DNA of 64,000 nt from a bacterium (GCA_021822495.1 JAKAQO010000005.1:62001-126000), one strand, 5' to 3'; counted from the first letter of the stretch, positions 41,159 through 50,935 are shown. The notes: generated from the letters alone by a model not told the origin. A program made the numbers and translations.

Positions 41159-41929
41159 TTATTTCCGCGGAGAGAGTAGGCCGCGCAAAGAGAACTCAGC
41201 GCTCACATCGCCTAAAATAGCGTCTTCTCCAAAGGCGGCCATTTCAAGCCTGGCCGAATTAAAAGTTTTTTTCCCTGGACGGATATCAAGACCAGCGATA
41301 TAAATTTTTCCAGAACTCGCATAATTTTCGCCAAAGCTTATTTTTTGCCTATCTAGTTGATGAGAATCCAGGAACTTTTCCGCTTGGTTTTTATCGAGAA
41401 TAGAAACAATGACCGGCTGAACCTTGATTAAGCGCTTTTGGGAAATAAAAAATCTCAATTCCAGATGTTTGCGCAATTCTTTCAATGATTTGGGAAACAG
41501 CGAAATAATGAGTTCTCCCTTGACTGGATTTCCGTAAAGCGCGGCAAGAACCTTGGCGGAAGACTCCTCACCCTTGAGAACCTTTTTAAGCGTCACTTTC
41601 TTAGTCTTTTTATTTTTAATTTTCTCAACCACATTTTGAATCTGGCGAATAAATAGCGCGGATTTAAACTTTTTCTTTTTTTCTTTAAAAACCGAAATAG
41701 GCTTCCAATGCGCTGAATCTTTTGGAATAAAAACACCTGAAGACGCTTTGTGTTTTTTCGCCTTTTTCTTTAATTTTTTTTTATTTTTTTTGTTTGAGCT
41801 CTTCGGCAAGGCCTTATGATGGGGTTTTGATTGCAGCGGAGCGTTTTGAGAGTTTTGAGCCGGCAAATTCATGGAAAACGCAGCCGATAAAAAAAGCCCA
41901 AGCGTCAAAAGCGAAAAAAGTTTTTTCAT
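41159..41929 (-). CDS. Secreted Lys-rich hypothetical protein
   Basis: 256 residues, not recognised. Signal peptide (residues 1-24, ending FSMNLPA). A strongly basic low-complexity stretch (about residues 37-66, mainly Lys) follows, then a mixed domain with alternating hydrophobic strands from about 85 to 250. The ATG overlaps the valS stop by 4 bases, so it is the last gene of the speA-to-valS run. Envelope or nucleic-acid/peptidoglycan contact through the basic stretch is only a guess. Confidence 0.7.
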   Translation of the reverse strand: MKKLFSLLTLGLFLSAAFSMNLPAQNSQNAPLQSKPHHKALPKSSNKKNKKKLKKKAKKHKASSGVFIPKDSAHWKPISVFKEKKKKFKSALFIRQIQNVVEKIKNKKTKKVTLKKVLKGEESSAKVLAALYGNPVKGELIISLFPKSLKELRKHLELRFFISQKRLIKVQPVIVSILDKNQAEKFLDSHQLDRQKISFGENYASSGKIYIAGLDIRPGKKTFNSARLEMAAFGEDAILGDVSAEFSLRGLLSPRK

Positions 41930-44640
41930 ACAAGAACCTTAATCAAATCCTCAAGACGCGCTTTTTTAGACCGCGCCGTATCATAAAGCAAACGAGTTTC
42001 AGAGACGTCTTCCGGCGCCGCCTTTGAAAGGTAATTGGAATCGGAAAGCTTTTGAGACAATTTACTCAAGTCGCTTTCAACTTTTTGAAGCTCTTTTCCC
42101 AGGCGTTCGGCTTCTTTTTTAAAATCAATCAAACCCTCAAGCGGGACATAAAAGCTAAAGCTTGAGGAAACCGCGGAAGCGACCTTGGCGGACAACCCAC
42201 CATTTGTGGAGTTAAGAAAAGAAACCTCTTTCCCACCGGTTAACGCGACCAAATAAGAGAGGTTCTGTTTTAGGAATTTCAGCTCCAAGGAATGTTCGCC
42301 TTGACAGATGATTGGAATCTTAAGCCCCGGCGAAATCCCAAGTTGAGAGCGCAAAGATCTTAAAGAGGCAACCGCTTCAATTAAAGCGCTCATTCCTTTT
42401 TGAGTTTCTTCCGTAATTTTAGTTTCCGGAACGCTCGGGAAACGGGAATTCATCAAAAAATCCGCCGGTTGAATATCCCATCTCTTTAAGACCGAATAAA
42501 TTTCTTCCGTCACAAAAGGCATCAAGGGATGAAGCATTTTGACCACGCCAATCAAAATTGTCACTAAAACGCGAAAGGCCGTTTTTCGAGCGTTTAAATC
42601 AGAACCTTGAAGCCTGAGTTTGGCAAGCTCCACATACCAATCGCAGAATTTATCCCACAAAAATTCATACATTTGCTCCGCCGCGCCGGCGAGATTGTAA
42701 GCTCCCACCTCTTCTCGAACAGAGGCAATCATCTTTTGATACTCCGATAAAATCCAAAGATCCGCCGCCTCCAACGGAAAATCCTGGAGATCGCCCAATT
42801 CTTCCGGGCTCACCGCGTTCATCAAGGCAAAGCGCGCCGTATTCCACAATTTGTTGGTGAAATTACGCCCAGCAATCAGCGAATCTTCCGAGAAAATGAT
42901 GTCTTTCCCGGGACGGGCCTGGGAAATCAAGGAGAAACGAAGAGCATCGGTTCCGTATTTCTCCATCATTTGGAGGGGATCCACCACATTCCCCAGGGAT
43001 TTAGACATTTTTTTTCCCTTTTTATCACGGACAATGCCGTGAATAAAGGCTTCCGAAAAGGGAACCTTCCCGGTAAAATAGAGGCCCATCATCTGCATCC
43101 GGGCAACCCACAAATAGATAATTTCATAGCCCGTGACGAGAATTTGAGTCGGATAATAGCGCGCGAGATCATCAGTCTTATCCGGCCAGCCAAAAACTGA
43201 AAAAGGCCAGAGGGCGGAAGAAAACCAGGTGTCTAAAACATCGGGGTCCTGGATAAACTCAGAGCCTCCGCAAGCAGAACAGGTTTTTGGTTTTTCGCTC
43301 GCGACCACTCCCTTGAGATTAGGAATTTGATGGAAAGGAGTATCTTTCGAAATAGCGTTACATTTGAGGCAATACCAGACGGGAATTTCATGCCCCCACC
43401 AAATCTGGCGGGATACGCACCAATCGCGAATATCAAGCAACCAATCCCGATAAGGCTTTTCCCAGGACACAGGATAAATTTTAAATTGCCCGGCGTCCAG
43501 CGCCTTTAAAGCCTCTGCGGCCAAGTCCTTGGTTTTGACAAACCACTGCTGAGAGAGTAACGGCTCTATAATTTCCTGACAACGGTAGCAAACCCCGACC
43601 GCGTGGGGGTGGGGTTCGGTTTTTTCCAAAAGACCTTGGGATTCCAAGTCCTGAAGAATTTTTTTGCGCGCCTCTTCTCTGGATAAACCGGCATAAACAC
43701 CGCATTCTTCCGTCATCTTTCCCGCGGGAGAAATGACTTTAAGGCGGGGAAGCTTGTGGCGAAGCCCCATTTCAAAGTCATTGGGATCATGGGCCGGAGT
43801 GACTTTAACTGCGCCTGTTCCAAAAGAGGAATCCACAAAACCATCAGCAATGACCGGAATTTCCCGGTTGACGAGAGGCAAGCGCAGTTTTTTTCCAATT
43901 AAGGCTTGATAGCGCCGATCGTCTGGATGAACGGCAACAGCCACGTCTCCCAGCATGGTTTCGGGCCGAGTCGTGGCCACGACTAACCCCGCGCCGCCTA
44001 AAACCTCCGGGTAGCGGATATGCCAGAGATTTCCCTTTCTTTCCTCATGTTCTACTTCAATATCGGATAAAGCCGTTCCGCATCTCACGCACCAATTGAC
44101 CAAACGCTCTCCGCGGTAAAGAAGTCCATCGTCCCACAATTTTTTAAACGCATGAAAAACGGACGTTTTCCGTTTTTCATCCATGGTAAAAGCCTCGCGG
44201 CTAAAATCAAGCGAACACCCCAGTTTTTTCAGCTGGCCTAAAATTGTTTCTTTGCAATGAACCGTCCAATCTTCCATGCGACTGGTAAAAGCCTCGCGGC
44301 CAAGCCGAATCCGGGAGGTGTTTTCCGTCTTTAAAATTTTTTCCATCACGGTTTGAGTCGCAATGCCGCCGTGATCGGTTCCGGGAACCCAGCAGAGGTC
44401 TTTCCCCGACATTCTCTTTGAGCGAGCCAAAAAATCCTGAATTGTGTTATTAAGCGCGTGCCCGATATGAAGCGCTCCCGTTACGTTCGGAGGGGGGATG
44501 ACCAGGGAATACGGCTCTCGATTTAAATCGGAATGAGAGTTAAAAATCCCGGATTTAGCCCAGTTGAGAACCCAACGAGCTTCGACATCCTTGGGGATAT
44601 AGGCTTTGTCCCAGGTTTTTATTTCGGTCGTTTCATTCAT
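41926..44640 (-). CDS. valS: Valyl-tRNA synthetase
   Basis: 904 residues, usual length. Class I signatures: PPPNVTGALHIGHALNN (HIGH, about residue 50) and KKMSKSLGN (KMSKS, about residue 533). The editing domain holds the Cys-rich zinc-type segment CVRCGTALSDIEVEHEE. The C-terminal coiled coil (FKKEAERLGKELQKVESDLSKL) is the ValRS arm that contacts tRNA. Start overlaps the receiver gene stop by 4 bases. Coincidentally the window also carries tRNA-Val. Confidence 0.98.
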   Translation of the reverse strand: MNETTEIKTWDKAYIPKDVEARWVLNWAKSGIFNSHSDLNREPYSLVIPPPNVTGALHIGHALNNTIQDFLARSKRMSGKDLCWVPGTDHGGIATQTVMEKILKTENTSRIRLGREAFTSRMEDWTVHCKETILGQLKKLGCSLDFSREAFTMDEKRKTSVFHAFKKLWDDGLLYRGERLVNWCVRCGTALSDIEVEHEERKGNLWHIRYPEVLGGAGLVVATTRPETMLGDVAVAVHPDDRRYQALIGKKLRLPLVNREIPVIADGFVDSSFGTGAVKVTPAHDPNDFEMGLRHKLPRLKVISPAGKMTEECGVYAGLSREEARKKILQDLESQGLLEKTEPHPHAVGVCYRCQEIIEPLLSQQWFVKTKDLAAEALKALDAGQFKIYPVSWEKPYRDWLLDIRDWCVSRQIWWGHEIPVWYCLKCNAISKDTPFHQIPNLKGVVASEKPKTCSACGGSEFIQDPDVLDTWFSSALWPFSVFGWPDKTDDLARYYPTQILVTGYEIIYLWVARMQMMGLYFTGKVPFSEAFIHGIVRDKKGKKMSKSLGNVVDPLQMMEKYGTDALRFSLISQARPGKDIIFSEDSLIAGRNFTNKLWNTARFALMNAVSPEELGDLQDFPLEAADLWILSEYQKMIASVREEVGAYNLAGAAEQMYEFLWDKFCDWYVELAKLRLQGSDLNARKTAFRVLVTILIGVVKMLHPLMPFVTEEIYSVLKRWDIQPADFLMNSRFPSVPETKITEETQKGMSALIEAVASLRSLRSQLGISPGLKIPIICQGEHSLELKFLKQNLSYLVALTGGKEVSFLNSTNGGLSAKVASAVSSSFSFYVPLEGLIDFKKEAERLGKELQKVESDLSKLSQKLSDSNYLSKAAPEDVSETRLLYDTARSKKARLEDLIKVLV

Positions 44641-45014
44641 GGTTTTAGATGAGATTTAATCTTAGCGATTAAACGGTTGATATCAATAGGTTTGAGCACG
44701 TATTCGACCGCGCCCGCGTCAATTCCGGCCAAACGATCAATTTTTTCTGTCGAAGAAGTAAATAAAATAACGGGAATATCCTTGGTCTTTGGATTTTGCT
44801 TGAGTTTTCGGCAAATGTCCAGACCGTTAAAATCCCGGATATAGAGGTCCAGCAAAATCACGTCGGGTTTGGCCGCTTCGGCTTTTTGAACGAAATCCTC
44901 TCCGGGAACCTCAAAAGCCTCAACCTCCATCCCGGCCCAGCCAATCGCGGCTCCAACCGCTTCGCGTAAAAGCTCGTCATCGTCCACCAAAAGAATTTTG
45001 GCTTTCTTTTCCAT
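44637..45014 (-). CDS. CheY-like response regulator
   Basis: 125 residues, receiver only. Acidic pocket DDDE (residues 11-14), phosphoacceptor in VILLDLYIRDFNG (about residue 56), Thr in LFTSSTEK, Lys in VLKPIDI. All residues needed for phosphorylation are present. GAGGTGA ribosome-binding site. It lies between phoH and valS, an odd place for a regulator, so its partner kinase must be elsewhere; the kinase of the FliF-FliG fusion is one candidate. Confidence 0.9.
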   Translation of the reverse strand: MEKKAKILLVDDDELLREAVGAAIGWAGMEVEAFEVPGEDFVQKAEAAKPDVILLDLYIRDFNGLDICRKLKQNPKTKDIPVILFTSSTEKIDRLAGIDAGAVEYVLKPIDINRLIAKIKSHLKP

Positions 45015-45022
45015 ATTTCACC

Positions 45023-46327
45023 TCACAATAAATCGGAAGCGAGAGCCGCTAAAAGGCTTCTTTCGCTTTTGGTAAAAGTCACATGCCCGTAAAGCCCTTG
45101 CCCTTTAAAACGCTCGACTAAGTAAGTCAAACCGTTGGAGGCGGAATCCAAATAATAATTATCTATTTGGTAGGGATCTCCCGTCAAAACGATTTTTGCG
45201 CCTTGCCCCGCGCGCGAGATAATTGTTTTTACTTCATGCGGAGTCAAGTTCTGGGCGTCGTCAATAATGATGAAAAGGTTTGGAAGCGTACGGCCCCTTA
45301 GATACGTCACAGCCTCAATTTCAAGCATCCCTTCTTCCATCAGCATTTGAATGTCCATATCGGAAGTCTCTAAAGACCCGTGCGGACGCTCCAAAAGATA
45401 GCTTAAATTGTCATAAATAGCGCCCATCCAATTGGTCAGTTTCTCTTCCTTGGTCCCCGGCAAAAAGCCGATGTCATGCCCAACCGCCACGACCGGGCGC
45501 CCCACGAATATCCGCCGATAATATTTTTCCTCGAGAGTTTGTTGCAAAGCGGTCGCCAAGGCCATCAAGGTTTTTCCCGATCCCGCCAGTCCCACCAAGG
45601 TCACGAGTTGAATCTCCTTACTCAGCAAAAGCTCCAAGGCGAAGCGCTGTTCGACATTCAAAGGCTTAATTCCCCAAGGAACCGAATCGGCGTGAGAAAG
45701 AGGTAAGAGACTTCCTGTTTTTTTATCAAATCTTGTCAAAGCTGTTTGCGATGGGGAAGCTCTCAAAAGAATAAATTCATTGGGCGCCGCTTCGATTTTC
45801 AAATCGGAAGCCGGTATTTTCTTTTCTTTATAAAACCGGTCGATGACCGAAGGTTCAACCGCCTCTTCCCGCCAACCGGAATAAAGCTCGGAGACATCCA
45901 CTTTTTGCTTCTCATAGTCTTCCGTCTCAAGGCCCAAGGCGTCCGCCTTAATGCGAAGATTGATATCCTTAGATATAAAAACGACATGCTCTTCTATCTT
46001 GCTGAGATAAAGAGCGGAGCCTAAAATAGCGTTATCTTTATGCTGAATGGGGAGCTCTTTGGGGAGGTTGGCTACAGTTTTAAGTTCGACTTTGAGCTTA
46101 CCACCATTTTCCAGATCGACCCAATCGGAAAGCCGCCCGCGCCGGCGAAGTTCGTCGAGTTTTCTAGCCACCAGCCGCGCGGAACGGCCGCGCTCATCGT
46201 TAGAGCGTTTAAAAGAGTCAAGCTCCTCGATAACGCCAAGCGGAATCACGACCCTTGAACCCGCAAACGAAAACGGAGCGAGCGGATCATGCAAAATGAC
46301 GTTGGTGTCTAAAACAAATGTTTTCAT
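45023..46327 (-). CDS. PIN-domain/PhoH-family ATPase (PhoH2, YlaK-like)
   Basis: 434 residues. N-terminal PIN nuclease-like domain (VLDTNVILHDP with the first acidic residue, then GVIEELDSFKRS and the later Asp residues, about 1-150). C-terminal PhoH ATPase with Walker A GLAGSGKTL (about 247), Walker B IIIDDAQN (about 352) and the motif TGDPYQID. Proteins of this fused type are RNA helicase/nuclease candidates. Its ends overlap or nearly touch the neighbours (hemW upstream overlap of 4 bases). Confidence 0.93.
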   Translation of the reverse strand: MKTFVLDTNVILHDPLAPFSFAGSRVVIPLGVIEELDSFKRSNDERGRSARLVARKLDELRRRGRLSDWVDLENGGKLKVELKTVANLPKELPIQHKDNAILGSALYLSKIEEHVVFISKDINLRIKADALGLETEDYEKQKVDVSELYSGWREEAVEPSVIDRFYKEKKIPASDLKIEAAPNEFILLRASPSQTALTRFDKKTGSLLPLSHADSVPWGIKPLNVEQRFALELLLSKEIQLVTLVGLAGSGKTLMALATALQQTLEEKYYRRIFVGRPVVAVGHDIGFLPGTKEEKLTNWMGAIYDNLSYLLERPHGSLETSDMDIQMLMEEGMLEIEAVTYLRGRTLPNLFIIIDDAQNLTPHEVKTIISRAGQGAKIVLTGDPYQIDNYYLDSASNGLTYLVERFKGQGLYGHVTFTKSERSLLAALASDLL

Positions 46328-47460
46328 AAAAGGGCCTCGCTTGGACTCCTTAGTTCTATTCCATCAAAAGGGGGCACAAATTCCATAAATACCTGATTGG
46401 CCACAAACACGCCTTCTTTCGTCAATCTAAAAACATCCCCGCGTCTTTCAATAAGGCCGCGAGAAATCAAGGAATTCCACTGAGCGTCAAAAACCCGGAG
46501 AGATTCCTCGGGCGGAACATATCCTTTAATCATCCGCAACCCTAAAAAAGCCATTTCACCCAAGCGCTCGACTCCTTTAAGCTTCTCCGAAGAAGACGCG
46601 GAGATTTGGCCCGACTCAACTTTCACGCAGTACGGAATCAATCGGTCCTCATTGGTCGAGCGAACTCCGTTTAGATGAGAAGCCGCTCCGCACCCAAGCC
46701 CCAGATACTCGCCGTTTCCCCAGTAAATCTTATTATGCAAAGATTCTGCCCCCCGGCGCGCGAAATTCGATATTTCATAATGGATAAAACCCGCTTCTTT
46801 TAACATCTCAATAGAACGTTCAAACATCTCTCGAGCCAAATTCTCATCAATCTTGACTTCTCTTTTCGAGAACAAAGTCCAATCCTCCACCTGAAGCCCG
46901 TAAAGGGAAATATGGTCCGGAGACAAATCAAGAACCCGCTTTAAAGTTTGAAGATGAGTTTCAAGATTTTGCCCGGGAAGGCCGTACATTAAATCCACGG
47001 AAACTGAAAACCCGCCCGCTTCTTTTACATTTGAAAAAACATCGAAAAAATCTTTGGAGGAATGTTGGCGCCCAATTAATTTAAGCAGATGGTCATCGAG
47101 GGTTTGAAGCCCAAGACTGAGCCGATTGATTCCCGATTCTTTTAGAATTTTAATTTTATCCGCGTCAAGGCTTTCGGGATTAGCCTCAAACGTCGCTTCT
47201 TTAAAATTGGCCAAAGGAAAGCGAGCATGAATAATTTTAAAAAGCGTTTTTAATTCCTCCGCTGAAAGTTCAGACGGGGTTCCGCCGCCGATGTAAAGAG
47301 TCTCCGGATTAAACTCAGGAAAAAAAGAGGCTTCTTGGTCCAAGGCCGCCAAATAACGAGAAATCGTTTTCTTTTGCCCGGAAAACGCCGTGAAATCGCA
47401 ATAAAAGCACTTAATGGAACAGAACGGAATATGCAGATAAAGCCCGCGCGACAGTTTCAA
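46324..47460 (-). CDS. hemW: HemW-like radical SAM protein (heme chaperone)
   Basis: 378 residues. The 4Fe-4S/SAM motif CSIKCFYCDF (CxxxCxxC, residues 14-21) starts just after LYLHIPF. IGGGTPS, GLQTLDD and YGLPGQ follow, all typical of HemW, long annotated as oxygen-independent coproporphyrinogen oxidase. HemW lacks the extra Cys of true HemN, and that is so here, so heme chaperone is the better reading. Located in the leftward speA-phoH run. Confidence 0.93.
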   Translation of the reverse strand: MKLSRGLYLHIPFCSIKCFYCDFTAFSGQKKTISRYLAALDQEASFFPEFNPETLYIGGGTPSELSAEELKTLFKIIHARFPLANFKEATFEANPESLDADKIKILKESGINRLSLGLQTLDDHLLKLIGRQHSSKDFFDVFSNVKEAGGFSVSVDLMYGLPGQNLETHLQTLKRVLDLSPDHISLYGLQVEDWTLFSKREVKIDENLAREMFERSIEMLKEAGFIHYEISNFARRGAESLHNKIYWGNGEYLGLGCGAASHLNGVRSTNEDRLIPYCVKVESGQISASSSEKLKGVERLGEMAFLGLRMIKGYVPPEESLRVFDAQWNSLISRGLIERRGDVFRLTKEGVFVANQVFMEFVPPFDGIELRSPSEALL

Positions 47461-47463
47461 ATC

Positions 47464-49440
47464 TTAAGTCTCAACAAAATTAGATTTTGAAGCGAGATCG
47501 GTAGCCCGTCGAGCCCATGTCTTTGGCGCATTCCCATAATCAATATAGGTGTATTTTTTCATCGCCGCTTCGTATTCATCCAGCAAGTCAACGCCTTCGC
47601 GAGGCTTAATCGCGCCCGAGCGAACGCAGGAGTCAATGGCGGATTTGAGCATTTTAATGAGTTCAAAGTCGCTGTATTGAATACTCTGAAGAACATCGCG
47701 AACATTTTGACCTTGAATCATTTCCTCGATGTAATACCCGGACGGCTCTGTGGGATCTTCAAAAACGTGGACCTCGCTGACCCTTCCGAACAAATTGTGA
47801 ATATCTCCCATCGTCGCCTGATAAGCCCCCATCAGAAAAACGCCCAGATAATAGGGCTCTCCGGGTTTAATCGGATGGAGGGGAAGCGTTCCGCCCGCTT
47901 TTCGGTGACAGGCAAATTGCGAAATTTTTCCGTCTGAATCACAAGTAATATCCACCAGAGCCGCGCGGTGGGTCGGCTCTTCGTTTAAGCGCTCAAGCGG
48001 CATGATCGGGAAAAGTTGTCCAATGGCCCAGCTGTCCGGAAGAGATTGAAAAATAGAAAAATTGCATAAATACTGATCGCGCAAGGCCTTTGACATTTCT
48101 AAAATATCTTCTGGAACGTCTTTGATTTTAGAAAGGACTCCCCCAATTTCCCGGCAAAGACTCCAGAAAAGCGTTTCCGCTTTCGCCCGATCCTCAAGGC
48201 TTAAATATCCCAAATTAAACAAGGAGAACGCCTCATCCCGCCCTTGAACGGCCTGGTGATAGCTTTCGACCAGAGTCTTGGGATTTAAGTCCGTAAAAAG
48301 AGAACGCAAGGACTTGACGATATCGTGTTCATCTTCAGTGGGAGGAAACTCAGTGGGGCGAGCCCCGCCCTCGATTAAACCAAAGACGTTTACCGCCAAC
48401 ATCGAATGATGAGCGACCAGTGAACGCCCCGATTCGGTGACGATATTCGGCTCCGGCACTTTTTCTTGCCGGCAAACTTCCTGAATGGTCATGACTAAAG
48501 CACGCGCGTATTCCCTTAAATTATAGTTGACGGAACTGTCCACCGAGGAGTGAGAGCCGTCATAGTCCACTCCCAAGCCGCCGCCGCAGTCGATATATTC
48601 CATCTCAACGCCCATCTTGCGAAGCTTGGCGTAAACCCGCGAGGCCTCTTTAACCGCGTCTTTAATCGTCTGGATGTTGGTAATTTGAGAGCCGATATGA
48701 AAATGAAGAAGCTTCGCGGAAGAACTGAGGCCCGCGGCTCTCAGTTCGGAAACGGCCTCTAAAATTTCAGAGGTCGTGAGCCCAAATTTAGCCGAGTGTC
48801 CGCTGGAATATTTCCACTTTCCGCTTCCCTCGGTCTGAAGGCGAACGCGAATTCCAATCGTCGGAACGACATTGAGATCTTTGGCCGCTTTAATCAGAAG
48901 CGCAAGCTCCCCGGGCTTTTCAATGACCACGATGACTTTCTTGCCTATCTTGGTCCCGATCATGGCCAGGCGCATCATCGTCTCGTCTTTATAACCGTTA
49001 AGAATCGTCAAACCTTCCGAATGATTCATCGCTAAAACCGCGACTAATTCTCCGAGGCTTCCGGCTTCAAGGCCGAACTGATAGGGCGCTCCCGCGTCCA
49101 AAATTTCTTCCACCACTTCCCGCAACTGATTGACTTTAATCGGATAGACGCCGTAATAGCGACCTTTATATTTAAAATCCGAAACCGCCTTTTTAAAAGT
49201 TTCGTTTAAAAGCTCGACGCGATGGCGGAGGATGTCCTGAAAGCGAAAAAGAACCGGCAGGCGCAGGCCGCGGCTTAAAACGTCGTCAATGAGCCCGCGA
49301 ATTTCAATCGCATGTTCGGCGTCAAAACGCGGGGAGACGGCTAGGCGCCCTTCCGGATTAATCCCAAAATATTTAAGGCCCCATCCCTTGACATTGTAAA
49401 TGGAGGCGGAGTCGTCAACAGTCCAAGGGCGGTTGTTCAT
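47464..49440 (-). CDS. speA: Biosynthetic arginine decarboxylase
   Basis: 658 residues, the usual size for SpeA. The PLP lysine is in YYGVYPIKVNQL (about residue 98), with GLEAGSLGEL, LHFHIGSQI and CGGGLGVDYDG following as in the alanine-racemase-fold decarboxylases. It makes agmatine from arginine for polyamines. First gene of a leftward run. An extended -10 box 11 bases before the ATG and lack of a Shine-Dalgarno sequence suggest a very short leader. No other polyamine gene is in the window. Confidence 0.97.
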   Translation of the reverse strand: MNNRPWTVDDSASIYNVKGWGLKYFGINPEGRLAVSPRFDAEHAIEIRGLIDDVLSRGLRLPVLFRFQDILRHRVELLNETFKKAVSDFKYKGRYYGVYPIKVNQLREVVEEILDAGAPYQFGLEAGSLGELVAVLAMNHSEGLTILNGYKDETMMRLAMIGTKIGKKVIVVIEKPGELALLIKAAKDLNVVPTIGIRVRLQTEGSGKWKYSSGHSAKFGLTTSEILEAVSELRAAGLSSSAKLLHFHIGSQITNIQTIKDAVKEASRVYAKLRKMGVEMEYIDCGGGLGVDYDGSHSSVDSSVNYNLREYARALVMTIQEVCRQEKVPEPNIVTESGRSLVAHHSMLAVNVFGLIEGGARPTEFPPTEDEHDIVKSLRSLFTDLNPKTLVESYHQAVQGRDEAFSLFNLGYLSLEDRAKAETLFWSLCREIGGVLSKIKDVPEDILEMSKALRDQYLCNFSIFQSLPDSWAIGQLFPIMPLERLNEEPTHRAALVDITCDSDGKISQFACHRKAGGTLPLHPIKPGEPYYLGVFLMGAYQATMGDIHNLFGRVSEVHVFEDPTEPSGYYIEEMIQGQNVRDVLQSIQYSDFELIKMLKSAIDSCVRSGAIKPREGVDLLDEYEAAMKKYTYIDYGNAPKTWARRATDLASKSNFVET

Positions 49441-49451
49441 TGATTAATTTT

Positions 49452-49460
49452 ATTATATCA
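49452..49460 (-). promoter_or_regulatory. Extended -10 promoter element of speA
   Basis: TGA-TATAAT on the minus strand, a perfect -10 with TGn extension, ending 11 bases before the ATG at 49440. A leader of only about 5 bases is expected. Confidence 0.55.
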
Positions 49461-49478
49461 CGTTCGCGCTTAACAAGA

Positions 49479-49509
49479 ACGGGAATTGGGAAAAATTCCC
49501 AATTCCCGT
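49479..49509. terminator. Perfect 14-bp inverted repeat between CDGSH gene and speA
   Basis: ACGGGAATTGGGAA, a 3-base A loop, and the exact complement. It lies 27 bases past the stop of the CDGSH gene, read leftward. A short T-rich stretch follows (TCTTGTT), so it is probably the operon terminator. Its sequence differs from the main repeat family. Confidence 0.6.
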
Positions 49510-49535
49510 CTGATCATTGCTTGTATTAATTTTGT

Positions 49536-49781
49536 TTAAGGAAGATTTTTATGGCTTCCATCGCAGTAAGGCTTGGTTTTCGAGTGTTTACATCCGCACC
49601 ACGCCACCTTCTTAGCCTCGGTCAACTCAACAATGATCGGAGTCATTCCCGTATTCATTTTAGAATGACTTCCGTCGCAGTAGGGCTGATTCTTTGAATG
49701 TCCGCACGCGCACCAGGCATATTTGCCTGGCTTCTCGTCTTTAACATACGGAGCTTTTTGCGCCACTTTAGGTTCGCTCAT
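49536..49781 (-). CDS. Double CDGSH iron-sulfur protein
   Basis: 81 residues with two CDGSH motifs: CACGHSKNQPYCDGSH and CGCKHSKTKPYCDGSH. Each has the three Cys and one His that hold a 2Fe-2S cluster. Small double-CDGSH proteins of this kind are thought to take part in redox or iron handling. AAGGAG ribosome-binding site. Last gene of a marR-yceI-CDGSH operon, so probably under MarR control. Confidence 0.93.
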   Translation of the reverse strand: MSEPKVAQKAPYVKDEKPGKYAWCACGHSKNQPYCDGSHSKMNTGMTPIIVELTEAKKVAWCGCKHSKTKPYCDGSHKNLP

Positions 49782-49795
49782 GAGAAGTCTCCTTT

Positions 49796-50389
49796 TTATT
49801 TTTTCGCTTTAGGCGGAATAATCGCCTCGACATCCAGCTTGATTTTGATTCTATTTCCGACTAAAAGGCCGCCGCTTTCCAAGACCTTGTTATACATAAG
49901 GCCAAAGTCCTTGCGGTTGATCGTCGTCGTCGCAACGGCTCCCAAACGCTGATTGCCCCACGGGTCTTTAACCACTCCTCCGATTTTCATTTTTAAAACC
50001 ACGGGTTTGGTCACTCCGTGAATGGTGAGGGTTCCCAATAAGTCAGCGGTCTTGCCTTTCACGCGCTCAACTTTCACGCTTTTAAAGACAATCTCCGGAT
50101 ATTTCTTGACATCCAGGAAATTGGGCGACCGGACGTCATTATCGCGCATCTGAATGCGGGTATCAATGGAAGCCGCGTCAATATGCGCCTCCGCCTTCCA
50201 CAGCTTCGGTTTCCCTGGAACATAATCAACTGTCCCCGAGAACTTATCGAAACGTCCTTGAACCCGGCTAATGACCATGTGCTTAACGCTAAAACTAATC
50301 GTTGTGTGCACAGGATCAATTTGATACGTCGCCGCCCCCGCGGGATACGCCAAAGCGCTGACTAAAGCCAACGCCAAGTACTTTTTCAT
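49796..50389 (-). CDS. YceI-family periplasmic lipid-binding protein
   Basis: 197 residues. Signal peptide (residues 1-19, ending YPAGA), then the YceI lipocalin-like pattern: YQIDPVHTTISFSVKHMV, FSGTVDYVPG, MRDNDVRSPNFLDVKKYP, and TLTIHGVTKPV. The family binds polyisoprenoids such as quinones and is often stress-regulated. It overlaps the marR stop by 4 bases and so is coupled to the regulator. Confidence 0.94.
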   Translation of the reverse strand: MKKYLALALVSALAYPAGAATYQIDPVHTTISFSVKHMVISRVQGRFDKFSGTVDYVPGKPKLWKAEAHIDAASIDTRIQMRDNDVRSPNFLDVKKYPEIVFKSVKVERVKGKTADLLGTLTIHGVTKPVVLKMKIGGVVKDPWGNQRLGAVATTTINRKDFGLMYNKVLESGGLLVGNRIKIKLDVEAIIPPKAKK

Positions 50390-50859
50390 TTTTTTATCTC
50401 CTTTTTAGTTATTTCATTTTTACGGCCTAGCTTCCGACACAATCTTCTCAAGGTTTCCTGTTCAGACGCCGATAATGCCGACATTTCTTCTTGAATGGCC
50501 GCGGCATGGCGGGGAAAGATCTTTTGGATTAAAGCTCGCCCTTTGGACGTCAATTGAACGCTGACATATCGGCGATCTTCTCCCGCCCGAACTCGCCTCG
50601 CCAAACCGCGTTTTTCAAGGTGATCAACCACCATCGTCACATTCCCGTCAGTCTTAAGAAGTTTTTTACCTAACTCCGTTTGACACAAAGGCCCCAAATG
50701 GAAAAGGGTCTCAAGAGCCCCAAACTGGCTCGCGGTCAAGCCTTCAGCGCTCAAACGTTTTTGAAGCCTCGAAATCACCGATTCTGACGCTCGCATCAGA
50801 TTAATAAAGGCGTTTAAAGACCGGAGGCGATTTAAATCTCCCTTATAATGGCTTGGCAT
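50386..50859 (-). CDS. MarR-family transcriptional regulator
   Basis: 157 residues. Winged helix with GLTASQFGALETLFHLGPLCQTELGKKLL, the recognition helix VTMVVDHLEKRGLARR and the wing RRYVSVQLTSKGRAL. Members usually repress their own operon until a phenolic or oxidant ligand binds. First gene before yceI and CDGSH. AT-rich inverted repeats in the divergent region ahead of it are candidate operators. Confidence 0.93.
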   Translation of the reverse strand: MPSHYKGDLNRLRSLNAFINLMRASESVISRLQKRLSAEGLTASQFGALETLFHLGPLCQTELGKKLLKTDGNVTMVVDHLEKRGLARRVRAGEDRRYVSVQLTSKGRALIQKIFPRHAAAIQEEMSALSASEQETLRRLCRKLGRKNEITKKEIKK

Positions 50860-50875
50860 AGTTTAATATAGAACT

Positions 50876-50929
50876 ATTTAACCATTAACTGTTTTCATTT
50901 GTCAACTTAAATAGGCAATATGGTTAAAT
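50876..50929. promoter_or_regulatory. Divergent promoter region with ATTTAACCAT/ATGGTTAAAT inverted repeat
   Basis: ATTTAACCAT (50876) and its exact complement (50920) are 34 bases apart and each overlaps a promoter. Leftward, TTGACA (50905-50900) with TTAAAT (50881-50876) would serve marR. Rightward, TTGTCA (50899) with TGG-TTAAAT (50921-50929) would serve the gene at 50936, 6 bases before its GTG. Candidate MarR operators. Confidence 0.45.
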
Positions 50930-50935
50930 TCTAGA